From: Rhodococcus sp. (in: high G+C Gram-positive bacteria)
GTDB lineage: Bacteria > Actinomycetota > Actinomycetes > Mycobacteriales > Mycobacteriaceae
DNA: 48,938 nucleotides
Assembly (NCBI GenBank): GCA_012514505.1
Contig: JAAZAD010000314.1
Span: forward strand, 1-48,938
Direction of reading: 5' to 3'
This document shows positions 1-6,757 of this stretch, piece after piece. Under the pieces are notes generated by a model, which searched no databases, was not told the origin of the DNA, and worked only from the letters and a program-made list of their open reading frames with translations. Made by a program: the position numbers and the translations under genes. The stretch's first letter is position 1; every line of letters begins with the position of its first letter.

Positions 1-1
1 C

Positions 2-523
2 GCAATCGCACTGTTGGCAGTACCTGGGTTAGCCGCATGCAGTGCTGAGCCCGCGCCTGTCTCCGATCGCTCACTCACCGAGATGTGTGAACGCCCAGAA
101 CAGTTTCTAGTGGAGGTGTGGCACTTCGACGAATCTGTCGTTGGCAAACCGCAGCCAACGACAGATGAGAACTACGACGGCACGATCGGCTCTTCTGGCG
201 GGTGCCGATTCGAAGTAGACGGTGCTCGCATCGCATCGGTGTCCGTCTTGAGAGATGTCCCAGGGTTCCTCGAGCCCCCTCCTAGCGCAGACAAGATCCA
301 CATCGGACAGCACACTGTGGAGGCATGGGTTTCGGGTCCTGTCTCCTTGCAGTTCAAAACCGTGAACGGTGGCTGGCGTGGATCGTTCGGCCTGACTGTG
401 CCCAACGATCTCGCCACCCGAGAACCCGTCACCACAGACGAGCAGATGCAAGCTACCGCCACCGAACTTGTGGAGATCCTGGCCGAATTCAAAGGCCCGG
501 ACCATACCCCCACCCCGTACTAA
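2..523 (+). CDS. DUF3558-type lipoprotein, first of three tandem copies (5' end outside window)
   Basis: The reading frame is open to the left window edge. The first codons encode the hydrophobic end of a signal peptide and a lipobox (LAAC), so the mature protein should be a lipid-anchored envelope protein; a TTG at 14 is inside the signal peptide and is not the true start. The body has the pattern also seen in the next two copies: a short acidic/Ser stretch, LTEMCERPEQFL, a paired cysteine (SGGCRF), a central VSVLRDVPGF segment and a conserved C-terminal EFKGPD-TPTPY. This is the layout of DUF3558 lipoproteins of mycolata, whose function is unknown. The stop codon overlaps the next start by one base (TAATG, 521-525), so the pair is probably translationally coupled. 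Confidence 0.8.
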   Translation, partial: AIALLAVPGLAACSAEPAPVSDRSLTEMCERPEQFLVEVWHFDESVVGKPQPTTDENYDGTIGSSGGCRFEVDGARIASVSVLRDVPGFLEPPPSADKIHIGQHTVEAWVSGPVSLQFKTVNGGWRGSFGLTVPNDLATREPVTTDEQMQATATELVEILAEFKGPDHTPTPY

Positions 524-1083
524 TGGCCAGGCTGATGTCGCGATTGCCTGGCGTCGCAGTTGTCACCACTCTGGCCGTTGCGGTTCTAGCCGGATGCGCG
601 ACCGACCCACCGGAACTATCGGGCCACTCCCTCGCCGAATTCTGCGAACGACCCGAACAGTTCCTGACGGACGTCTGGCACTTCCCCAAGCCCGTCACCG
701 GCGAACCCACCTTCACGGACAAGGACCACCCCGGCAAGGTCGGTTACGGGAGTGGATGCGCCTTCGCCGCTAACGGCGATCGGATCGCCACACTAGGGCT
801 GATCAGAGAAGTTCGCGGAATCGGCGAACCACCCAACGATGCAGATTCGATTTACCTCGACGATCAGACCGTGAAGACTTGGGCCGTCGACAGCGCAACA
901 TTGTCGTTCGAAACAGCCATGGGAGGCTGGCAGGCGACAATCACGGTGACGTCGGGAGCCGATCTCGATACCCGCGAGCCCGCTGCCACCGATACCCAGA
1001 TGAACGCCACCGCACACGAGCTCATCGACATTCTCGCCGAGTTCAAAGGCCCTGACCGTACGCCTAGGGCGTGTCTCCTATAG
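523..1083 (+). CDS. DUF3558-type lipoprotein, second copy; 3' end altered by transposon insertion
   Basis: The start ATG at 523 overlaps the previous stop. It is followed by a signal peptide with lipobox VLAGC, then the same body as its neighbours (LAEFCERPEQFL, paired cysteine SGCAF). A longer open frame starts at 325, but that part is the out-of-frame shadow of copy 1. The C-terminus departs from the copies: instead of GPD-TPTPY or GPD-TPTPH it reads GPDRTP followed by RACLL, and those last codons are the left terminal repeat of the IS element beginning at 1067. Joining 1066 to 2702 restores GPDRTPNEY and a TGA that overlaps the ATG of copy 3. The protein is therefore nearly complete but has a transposon-derived tail, and coupling to copy 3 is lost. 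Confidence 0.85.
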   Translation: MARLMSRLPGVAVVTTLAVAVLAGCATDPPELSGHSLAEFCERPEQFLTDVWHFPKPVTGEPTFTDKDHPGKVGYGSGCAFAANGDRIATLGLIREVRGIGEPPNDADSIYLDDQTVKTWAVDSATLSFETAMGGWQATITVTSGADLDTREPAATDTQMNATAHELIDILAEFKGPDRTPRACLL

Positions 1084-1095
1084 CTAATCGGTGAC
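1067..1095 (+). repeat. Outer left terminal inverted repeat of the IS element
   Basis: It begins GGGCGTGTCTCCTATAGCT and continues to GGTGAC. The complement of 2671-2699 begins AGGCGTGTCTCCCATAGCT and also ends GGTGAC; 24 of 29 positions agree. It lies directly after the TA at 1065-1066. Confidence 0.85.
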
Positions 1096-1158
1096 CCACT
1101 GGATGGGGCGAGTAAGTGGGTGTGGGGGAGCCCGGGTCCTGCTTCTATGCGAAGTGCG

Positions 1159-1170
1159 GATAATAGGACA
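1159..1170 (+). promoter_or_regulatory. Likely leaderless promoter (-10) of the passenger kinase
   Basis: GATAAT at 1159-1164 stands six bases before a GTG codon at 1171 that is in frame with the kinase. This spacing fits a transcript starting on the GTG. No convincing -35 is seen. Confidence 0.4.
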
Positions 1171-1725
1171 GTGCTCAACGCTGATGACAGGATCACCTGG
1201 GGGCCTAAGCGCATCGCGGTAGCTGGAGTCTCTGGCTCGGGAAAGACGACCTTGTGCGATGAGCTGGCAGAAGTCCTGCGTTGCGAGCGCGTCGAGTTGG
1301 ACAGTCTCTACCACGGCCCAAACTGGACCCGGCGAGAGACTTTTCTCGAAGACGTAGAGGACTTGATCTCGACACCTTGCTGGGTTGTTGAATTGCAGTA
1401 CCGCGAAGCGCGGCCCCTTATCGTCTCCCGAGCTGACACCATCCTGTGGCTGGACTACCCGACAAGGATCCAGATGGCCCGCCTCATCCGTCGGACGGTC
1501 CGCCGACGCTTGCAGCGCGAGCAACTTTGGAACGGGAACTACGAGCCGCCGCTATGGAAAACCCTCATCGACGAGGACCACATTCTGCGATGGGGCTGGC
1601 ACACGCGGAAGAAGCTCAAGCCAGTGATACCGACGTTGGAGGGCCGGTTTCCCGGGCTACACGTTGTCCATCTGACGCATCCGTCACAGACCTCACAGTG
1701 GGTCCGCGCCCTGGCGAGAAGCTAG
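1171..1725 (+). CDS. P-loop NTPase of the adenylate-kinase-like/topology-modulation type, IS passenger
   Basis: The Walker A motif GVSGSGKTT lies about 15 residues after the GTG at 1171. The rest fits the small AAA/FlaR-like kinase group: VELDSLYHGPNW after the first strand, an IL-WLDYP segment where the family has its base-binding or Walker B strand, and basic RLIRRTVRRRLQRE and HTRKKLKP stretches that could close over a phosphate donor. The substrate cannot be told. GTG 1171 was preferred because of the -10 box just upstream; the frame is open back to 1120 with an ATG at 1147. The stop codon TAG (1723-1725) is made by the junction with the inner IS end, so the natural C-terminus may have been lost. 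The gene is a passenger that moved with the IS. Confidence 0.72.
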   Translation: MLNADDRITWGPKRIAVAGVSGSGKTTLCDELAEVLRCERVELDSLYHGPNWTRRETFLEDVEDLISTPCWVVELQYREARPLIVSRADTILWLDYPTRIQMARLIRRTVRRRLQREQLWNGNYEPPLWKTLIDEDHILRWGWHTRKKLKPVIPTLEGRFPGLHVVHLTHPSQTSQWVRALARS

Positions 1726-2381
1726 GGCGTCTCTCCTAAATGGCGTAGCCAGGTCAGGATGGCGCAGAGGGTGACGGCGGCGCGGTAGGTGATCGCGAGT
1801 TTGTCGTAGCGGGTGGCCAGGGCGCGCCACTGCTTGGCCAGAGCGAAGGAGCGCTCAACGACGTTTCGCCCTCTGTAGAGGTCAACGTCGAGTTTCGGCG
1901 GCCGGCCGCCGCGTCTTCCCCGCCGGGCGCGGGCGTCAATGGTGTCACTCTTCTCTGGGATCACGGCGGCGATATCGCGGCTGCGGAGCTGGCGGCGGAT
2001 CGTGCCGGACGAGTACGCCTTGTCTGCGATCACCGCGTCCGGGCGGGTGCGAGGCCGGCCACGGCCAAGGCGCGGTACATGGATGTCGGCCAGTACTTCA
2101 GCGAGCATCGCACCATCATTGCGCTGCCCGCCGGTGACCACATTCGCCAGCGGCCGGCCGCGGCCGTCGACGGCACTGTGGATTTTGGTCGTCAGCCCTC
2201 CTCGCGAGCGACCAATGCCGTGACCTGCGGGTTCACAGTCCCGGAAGGATCGGTTCTTGTGATTCGACCTGGCCCCCTGTGTCCTGATCAGGGCGGGTGG
2301 TGTTCGTGCCGTGCTGATGAGCACGGCAGATCGTCGCATCGACCGAAACGTTCCAGTCGATCTTTCCGGCCGCATCGGCAT
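1722..2381 (-). CDS. IS5-family transposase, second reading frame (OrfB, DDE domain C-terminal part)
   Basis: The frame holds the second and third parts of a DDE transposase: GHGIGRSRGGLTTKIHSAVD, then the second catalytic Asp in DAVIADKAYSS, then the Glu in VVERSFALAKQWRALATRYDK, ending LTWLRHLGETP. The first catalytic Asp is in the other frame (2233-2652). It is probably not translated from its own start but by frameshifting from OrfA: the homologous overlap contains a run of five G on the minus strand (complement of 2273-2277), and the OrfB frame is offset by +1 there. Both frames are free of stops across the expected domains, so the transposase may be active. The first part of the open frame, before about 2280, is probably not translated. 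Confidence 0.8.
   Translation of the reverse strand: MPMRPERSTGTFRSMRRSAVLISTARTPPALIRTQGARSNHKNRSFRDCEPAGHGIGRSRGGLTTKIHSAVDGRGRPLANVVTGGQRNDGAMLAEVLADIHVPRLGRGRPRTRPDAVIADKAYSSGTIRRQLRSRDIAAVIPEKSDTIDARARRGRRGGRPPKLDVDLYRGRNVVERSFALAKQWRALATRYDKLAITYRAAVTLCAILTWLRHLGETP
1725..1740 (+). repeat. Internal copy of the IS left end
   Basis: GGGCGTCTCTCCTAAA matches the outer left end (GGGCGTGTCTCCTATA) at 14 of 16 positions and is preceded by TA at 1723-1724. It lies directly next to the transposase stop codon (complement of 1722-1724), where an IS end would be expected. It is probably the original left end of the core IS. Confidence 0.7.
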
Positions 2382-2652
2382 CGGCCAGGATCACGTGCAA
2401 GATACGATCCCAGGTCCCGTCCCGTGCGTAGCGGGCGTGGCGCTTCCACACCGTCTGCCACGCCCCGTATTCGTCGCGGGGCAGATCCCGCCACGGGATC
2501 CCTGCTCGGTAGCGGTAGATGATCGCCTCGACGATCTTGCGGTTGTCTCGAAACGGATGCCCCTGCCGCCCTGCATTCGAGGGCAGCAGGGGCTCGATCC
2601 GCTCCCACTGCTCGTCGGTGAACTGGCGGAACCGTGACTTCGTCTGTCCCAT
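2233..2652 (-). CDS. IS5-family transposase, first reading frame (OrfA, DUF4096-like)
   Basis: It begins MGQTKSRFRQFTDEQWERI, typical of the N-terminal DUF4096-like domain of IS5/IS427 transposases, followed by YRYRAGIPWRDLP and the first catalytic Asp in DWNVSVDATICRAHQH. After the switch region the frame continues for about 15 unrelated residues to a stop at 2233. The start is 47 bases inside the right end of the element. Together with the overlapping frame it makes a complete DDE transposase, which depends on a ribosomal frameshift near 2273-2277. Confidence 0.82.
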   Translation of the reverse strand: MGQTKSRFRQFTDEQWERIEPLLPSNAGRQGHPFRDNRKIVEAIIYRYRAGIPWRDLPRDEYGAWQTVWKRHARYARDGTWDRILHVILADADAAGKIDWNVSVDATICRAHQHGTNTTRPDQDTGGQVESQEPILPGL

Positions 2653-2670
2653 ACGGCCACGGTCTCGCGA

Positions 2671-2699
2671 GTCACCGCCGAGCTATGGGAGACACGCCT
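2671..2699 (-). repeat. Right terminal inverted repeat of the IS element
   Basis: The complement begins AGGCGTGTCTCCCATAGCT, matching the outer left end at 24 of 29 positions. The flanking TA is at 2700-2701. Confidence 0.85.
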
Positions 2700-2711
2700 T
2701 AACGAGTACTG

Positions 2712-3254
2712 ATGTCGCGCCTGTCTTGCGCGGCCATCGCCGGCGCTCTGTCGGTACCGGTTCTAGCCGGATGCGGAGCGGACCCGGCACCGTTGTCGGA
2801 TCACTCCCTGACCGAACTATGCCAACAGCCGGAACAGTTGTTGGCTGACGTCTGGAATCTCCCCGAACCCGTTGTCGGCACAGCAAAAGTTCCCAACTCA
2901 GACCACATCGACAGAATTGGAGCCGGAGGTCATTGCACCTTCGACGCCAACGGAGCGAGTGTCGCCTCACTTTCGTTGATCCGTGATACCCCCGGTTTCG
3001 GAGACCCACCCAACGATGCGCATGCGATCTCCGTGGGTGAACATACCGTCAAGACCTGGGCAATCCATAGCATCCGACTGACCTTCGAGGCGGTAATAGG
3101 CGGCTGGGAGGCAAGCATCACCCTGACTCCGGGGGCCGACCTCCATACGGGCAAGCCGGCCGCCACCGATGACCAGATGAAAGCCACCGCAAACAAACTT
3201 GTCGACATACTCGCCGAGTTCAAAGGTCCCGACTTCACCCCGACACCACACTGA
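2712..3254 (+). CDS. DUF3558-type lipoprotein, third copy
   Basis: The ATG at 2712 is followed by a short signal peptide with lipobox VLAGC, then the same architecture as copies 1 and 2: LTELCQQPEQLL, a second cysteine in GGHCTF, the central LSLIRDTPGF and the C-terminus EFKGPDFTPTPH. It is probably a lipid-anchored envelope protein of unknown function. Before the IS insertion its start overlapped the stop of copy 2 (TGATG), exactly as copy 2 overlaps copy 1. It now sits 12 bases beyond the IS right end, and its expression would depend on read-through or on an outward promoter in the IS. Confidence 0.85.
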   Translation: MSRLSCAAIAGALSVPVLAGCGADPAPLSDHSLTELCQQPEQLLADVWNLPEPVVGTAKVPNSDHIDRIGAGGHCTFDANGASVASLSLIRDTPGFGDPPNDAHAISVGEHTVKTWAIHSIRLTFEAVIGGWEASITLTPGADLHTGKPAATDDQMKATANKLVDILAEFKGPDFTPTPH

Positions 3255-3286
3255 TAGCCCGGTCGATTCCGTCATTACCCCATCAT

Positions 3287-3304
3287 CGGGTGAGCCCGTT
3301 TTAC
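3287..3304 (+). terminator. Weak candidate terminator after the lipoprotein array
   Basis: A short stem CGGG-TGAG-CCCG is followed by TTTTA. The four-pair stem makes this tentative. Confidence 0.3.
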
Positions 3305-3324
3305 CTGCATTTATTTACACATAC

Positions 3325-3346
3325 AGTCTTGAGTGAGACTATATAT
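3325..3346 (+). promoter_or_regulatory. Promoter with operator-like inverted repeat before the AbiE-like pair
   Basis: AGTCT (3325-3329) and AGACT (3336-3340) form an inverted repeat with a six-base spacer, directly followed by the AT-rich TATATAT, a likely -10. Placement just before the first gene fits autoregulation by the HTH protein encoded there, which is an inference. Confidence 0.45.
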
Positions 3347-3348
3347 GC

Positions 3349-4032
3349 ATGGGTGAGATGACCACTGCCGAGGCGAGCGCACTGCTCGGCGTCAGCACAC
3401 GGCAGACAGCCCGGATCGTCGCGTCCGGGGAAATAGCGGTGAAGCGCCGCGCTGGGAGTGCGCTGCTGCTCGACTCGGAGTCGGTTCAGAGGGCAGCCCA
3501 AATCTCTCGGGCACCGGGCCGCGTATGGTCCGAACCAGTGGCCTGGGCCGCATTCACCTTGCTTTCAGGGGGAGACGCAAGTTGGTTGGCGGCGTCGCAG
3601 CGCACGCGACTGCGCCACAAATTACGGAACACGACCGCCGATGAGGTGGCGGCCCTGGGACGGCATCGCGCGCGGGTCCATCGGTTTCGCGTCCACACCT
3701 CGGCAATTGCAAAGGTCGAAGAGCAACTGATAGTGACCGGCGATTCCGCGCTCAGCAATCCGACACTGGCGTCGCGTTTCGGTTTGACCGCGGGCCGCGA
3801 CCGAGTCGACGGCTATACGACAGATGCGGAGTTGAAGTGGCTGGTCGACACCTTCGGATTGGTTGCGGACCCTTGCGGCAACGCGACAGTCCGGGTCGTG
3901 CGCCACACCGACGCCTTCGGGAATGGACACACGCCGCTCGCCGCGATAGCCACGGACGTGATGGATTCCTTATCCACCCGGGAGCGCAGTGCGGGCCGAC
4001 GAGTCCTCCAGGAATTGTTGGATGCCCGATAG
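3349..4032 (+). CDS. HTH protein, probable antitoxin of an AbiE-like pair
   Basis: The N-terminal 45 residues (TTAEASALLGVSTRQTARIVASGEIAVKRRAG) look like an excisionase/MerR-like winged helix-turn-helix. The remainder, about 180 residues, has no motif I recognise but contains DGYTTDAELKWLVDTFGLVAD and an acidic/basic C-terminal helix. It is followed by a nucleotidyltransferase-like gene, the arrangement of AbiEi/AbiEii-type toxin-antitoxin systems, where the HTH partner represses the operon and neutralises the toxin. The start may be ATG 3349 or ATG 3358, since the -10-like TATATAT is very close. Assignment as antitoxin rests mainly on context. Confidence 0.6.
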   Translation: MGEMTTAEASALLGVSTRQTARIVASGEIAVKRRAGSALLLDSESVQRAAQISRAPGRVWSEPVAWAAFTLLSGGDASWLAASQRTRLRHKLRNTTADEVAALGRHRARVHRFRVHTSAIAKVEEQLIVTGDSALSNPTLASRFGLTAGRDRVDGYTTDAELKWLVDTFGLVADPCGNATVRVVRHTDAFGNGHTPLAAIATDVMDSLSTRERSAGRRVLQELLDAR

Positions 4033-4041
4033 GCGGTCGAC

Positions 4042-4825
4042 ATGGCGGATCTCCGCTCCGGCGGGAGGATGGGGTCCACCATGGCCGCAAGTAGCCGAAC
4101 TCACGCGAGCGGTTCCACCTGACCACTAGACCCTCGTCGTTGGGCTGATGGTGCAGCTACATGCGCTGTACGCCCGCCTACCGGCCATCCGTCCGACCGT
4201 CGATGTGGACATGATTCTTCACATCGAGACGGGTGCAACCACTTTCAAGAGCGTTCGTCATGCACTCGAAGACATCGGCTACGAGTTGCAATTACCGCTG
4301 GGGAAACATGCACCTGTTCACCGCTTCACCAGACAGGGTGAACAGGTCGACGTCATGGTCGCGGACAACCTTGCGCCTGCCTATCGTCCAACCGTGTTGG
4401 GACGGCCAGTCTTCGCCGTGCCGGCTGGTACGTCGGCCCTTCGAAAAACGGTGAACTGTTCGCTCGAGCGGAACGATCCGGCGGAGCCCCTGACCCTCAG
4501 CATCCCAGATGCACTCGGCGCACTTGTGCTCAAAGGAGCCGCCTACAGAGAGGATCCACGCGACCGCAGTCGACACCTCGACGACGCGGCGATTCTTGCC
4601 TGCGCGCTGACCGATCCACACGAAGATGTCCTGCGACTCAGGGGGCATGATCGAGGACGAATCCTCCTCCTGGCCGAGGCACTGACAGACACGAATCACC
4701 GATCTTGGCTACAGATGCCCGACGAGATGGCACAGCACGGACGCGACACCCTCCGACTACTGACTCGAAACCCGCAGACGACTACCCGGCCGCGCCAACT
4801 CGGCCGACGTGCCACAGACAACTGA
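4042..4825 (+). pseudogene. AbiEii-like nucleotidyltransferase, N-terminus broken by a frameshift and a stop
   Basis: The long open part starts at ATG 4148 and contains MVQLHALYARLPAIRPTVDVDMIL, which matches the start of AbiEii/MenA-like nucleotidyltransferase domains (glycine loop then DxD). The family needs a glycine-rich strand just before this. That strand (TLVVG-L) is encoded in frame upstream, but a TAG at 4127-4129 precedes it. Further upstream the same reading, with one base shift near 4087, gives AELTRAVPPDH; the neighbouring frame from ATG 4042 gives MADLRSGGRMGSTMAA. The pieces line up as one gene damaged twice. A shortened protein from 4148 would lack the strand before the loop and is probably inactive. 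If so, the antitoxin gene upstream is an orphan. Confidence 0.55.
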
Positions 4826-4845
4826 ATCCACATTCCCGTTCACGC

Positions 4846-4882
4846 AAAATGCGGTGCGCCCGAGAGTTCTCGGACGCACCGC
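4846..4882 (-). terminator. Rho-independent terminator of the minus-strand envelope operon
   Basis: A long hairpin at 4851-4882 (GCGGTGCG paired with CGCACCGC and CCGAGA with TCTCGG) is followed on the minus strand by ATTTTG. It lies 16 bases past the stop at 4898. Confidence 0.7.
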
Positions 4883-4897
4883 GCTACTGCTGCCCAA

Positions 4898-5581
4898 TCA
4901 GCCGGTGACCTCGATGATGTTCGCCTGAAACTTGGGAACGGTGGTGGAACCACCCATTGTCGTGCTGTAGGTCAGCGAGCCGACCACCTCGACGTACATC
5001 GTCACGAAGTCTTCCGCGACCACGTTGGCCAGCACATCGGGCGCACCCGTCACCATGGTGTTCTGGTCGTAGTTGTACGACTGCCCCTGTGGGTTGGCGG
5101 CAGTGTTCGCCCGGAAGGCATCCGGACCCGTACCCGAATCGAACTGGGTGACAACCCCGTAGACCACCAGCTTCCGGCCGGCTGCCGCATCGGGGTTCCT
5201 CATCAGCAGGGCAAAGTCCCGATCCCCGATCTGCTCATACGTCGCGGGGTCCAACCTTGCCGCTTCCTCCGCAGCGGCCTGCGCGCGCGCTTCCTCCTGA
5301 GCCAACCGTCGCCGCTCTTCCGCCGCCGCGCGAGCTTCGCTCTGCTCTCTGAACTCCGCCGCGGACATGGTGGTCGTCATCGCGGTCGTCGAACTTGCCG
5401 TGCTGCTGCGCGCGTCCCCTCCGGTCGCGACCTCGCCCGCCGTGTTCGCCCCCGCGGCGCCTATGGCCACCACGGCCACGGCGCCGACCACCCACGGCCA
5501 CTTCTTCGACTTCTTCTTCCCCGACTGATTGGGGTCGATCGGCGGATACTGCCCTCCGCCAGGGGGATACGGGTTGACCAT
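4898..5581 (-). CDS. Membrane-anchored hypothetical protein with KKKSKKWPW anchor
   Basis: A Pro/Gly-rich cytoplasmic N-terminus (PYPPGGGQYPP) leads to a basic patch GKKKSKKWPW and one transmembrane segment at about residues 28-45. A Thr/Ser linker follows, then an Ala/Glu/Arg-rich helix (residues about 75-110) that could form a coiled coil. The C-terminal domain of about 110 residues (PATYEQIGDRDFALLMRNPDAAAGRKLVVYGVVTQFD) resembles small OB-like or lipoprotein-type extracytoplasmic domains, but I cannot name a family. It is the last gene of a three-gene operon, 12 bases after its neighbour, and shares a 27-bp exact repeat (5492-5518) with that gene at the anchor. The start ATG at 5581 follows AGAAGGG. 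Confidence 0.7.
   Translation of the reverse strand: MVNPYPPGGGQYPPIDPNQSGKKKSKKWPWVVGAVAVVAIGAAGANTAGEVATGGDARSSTASSTTAMTTTMSAAEFREQSEARAAAEERRRLAQEEARAQAAAEEAARLDPATYEQIGDRDFALLMRNPDAAAGRKLVVYGVVTQFDSGTGPDAFRANTAANPQGQSYNYDQNTMVTGAPDVLANVVAEDFVTMYVEVVGSLTYSTTMGGSTTVPKFQANIIEVTG
5492..5518. repeat. 27-bp exact direct repeat, copy 1 (copy 2 at 6053-6079)
   Basis: Both copies encode the KKKSKKWPW membrane anchor on the minus strand, in the same frame of two adjacent genes. Identity at all 27 bases, including silent positions, suggests recent duplication or gene conversion. Confidence 0.75.
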
Positions 5582-5593
5582 GATGAATCCCTT

Positions 5594-6133
5594 CTAGAAT
5601 CCGGCGTTGCAGTTGACGACGGCGTACTGGCCTGTGGCGGTCTGCTCGTCCTCGACCTCGCCGTCGACGATCACGCGGCAGGTCACGGACGTGCCGTCGG
5701 TCTGCGCACCGACACCGGCGATCACGAACGTCGACGGGTTCTCGACGGTCAGCGACCACGGTGCGGATACGTTCTGCTTCTGCTGAATGGCGCTGTTCTC
5801 GTCGAACCAGGTCACCGAGTTGAGCGATCCCGAATCCGAGATCACCTCGTACTGAATCGACTTGCCGTCACCGGCACTCGGCGCCGGGGCCAGCGGCGGG
5901 ATCACCGGCTGTTCGGCTTCCGGCTGCGGGGCCGGTGCCTGGCCCTGCTCGGCCGCAGGCGCCGGGGCGTCCGCGGTGGTCGATTCGTCACCCGTCGAGC
6001 CGTTGGAGGCAATGGACGCGATGGCGATCACGCCGACGATGCCGCCGACGATCCACGGCCACTTCTTCGACTTCTTCTTGGGCGGCGTGGGCGGAACCGG
6101 CTGCTGCGGGTAACCGCCGTCGGGCTGTGTCAT
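5594..6133 (-). CDS. MmpS-like membrane-anchored protein
   Basis: The protein has 179 residues: a short Pro/Gln-rich cytoplasmic N-terminus, the anchor KKKSKKWPWIVGG followed by a single transmembrane helix, a Pro/Ala/Glu-rich periplasmic linker (residues about 50-85), and a C-terminal beta-rich domain with IQYEVISDSGSLNSVTWFD and a closing pair of cysteines (TCRVIV and VVNCNAGF). The YEV-SD----VTW pattern is that of the MmpS C-terminal domain in mycolata, where it partners RND-type MmpL transporters. No MmpL is in the window. The ATG at 6133 was chosen; the longer open frame upstream is the shadow of the next gene. It is operonic with its two neighbours. Confidence 0.78.
   Translation of the reverse strand: MTQPDGGYPQQPVPPTPPKKKSKKWPWIVGGIVGVIAIASIASNGSTGDESTTADAPAPAAEQGQAPAPQPEAEQPVIPPLAPAPSAGDGKSIQYEVISDSGSLNSVTWFDENSAIQQKQNVSAPWSLTVENPSTFVIAGVGAQTDGTSVTCRVIVDGEVEDEQTATGQYAVVNCNAGF
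6053..6079. repeat. 27-bp exact direct repeat, copy 2 (copy 1 at 5492-5518)
   Basis: See copy 1. The repeat covers the KKKSKKWPW anchor codons of the MmpS-like gene. Confidence 0.75.
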
Positions 6134-6177
6134 GGAACTGCTCCTTGCGTATGTGATGTGGTGATCGGCGGCGCGAA

Positions 6178-6522
6178 TCAGGAACCGAAGATGGACGGCA
6201 CCGGAGGCGGCGGCTGCATCACCCAGGTGCCGCACCGACGCGATTCGAACGCCGCGTCTCCGGGCATGATCTGGACGGTCTGGGGCCCGCTGGAGAAGTC
6301 GTTGGCGATGATGTCTTCGAACTCGCCACTGAAGCCGGACTGCCGCTCCCAGTAGCAGTCCTCGGTGTTGCCGGTGTGGTAGATGCCGGGGTAGATGTCG
6401 ATGCCGACGCGGTACTGGCCTTCTCCGAACGAGGTGGCCGGCGCCGCGCTGGCCACGCCCGCGCCGAGTCCGCTGCCGACCGCGACGAGAACGGCCGCGC
6501 TGGTGATGATGTGCCTGATCAT
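6178..6522 (-). CDS. Small secreted protein, first gene of the envelope operon
   Basis: The protein has 114 residues with a clear Sec signal peptide (hydrophobic core followed by ASA-AP at about residue 28). The mature part is about 87 residues with YRVGIDIYPGIYHTG, two cysteines (DCYWER and RRCGTW) that could form one disulfide, and a Pro-rich end. The YPG-Y---G-----CYW pattern recurs in secreted actinobacterial proteins of unknown function. It leads a minus-strand operon with the MmpS-like gene 44 bases downstream, so an envelope role is likely but not defined. Confidence 0.72.
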   Translation of the reverse strand: MIRHIITSAAVLVAVGSGLGAGVASAAPATSFGEGQYRVGIDIYPGIYHTGNTEDCYWERQSGFSGEFEDIIANDFSSGPQTVQIMPGDAAFESRRCGTWVMQPPPPVPSIFGS

Positions 6523-6757
6523 GGAATGCTCCTGAGCTGGATCGAATGGTTCGGTTGGTGCGTTGGGAAGAAGCTTGGACGCCGATTGGCACGAAAGAAA
6601 CGATTCGCCCGATAACCGGGGTTATCAACAGTCACCCGGCCACCCCATCTGATAGGGCTCTACCGTCGCCCCCATGAGTAATGGCGAGAAACTGGGCGAG
6701 CCGCCGCATGACCCCACCACCGGGCTTCTAAGTTGTGATGGTGGAAAGGTGCACGGA

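Larger units (their letters stand above)
1067..2699. mobile_element. IS5-family (IS427-like) element carrying a P-loop kinase gene, flanked by TA duplications
   Basis: The outer ends are imperfect inverted repeats, 1067-1095 and 2671-2699, matching at 24 of 29 positions with a GGCGTGTCTCC core. TA stands on both sides (1065-1066 and 2700-2701). Removing 1067-2699 plus one TA restores an uninterrupted lipoprotein gene and the TGATG overlap to the next one, so the 1,633-bp unit entered as one piece. Inside are a kinase gene on + and a two-frame DDE transposase on -. A further copy of the left end lies inside at 1725, also preceded by TA, which marks a 975-bp core IS. The whole resembles a transporter IS, an IS that mobilises a passenger gene. 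Confidence 0.88.
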
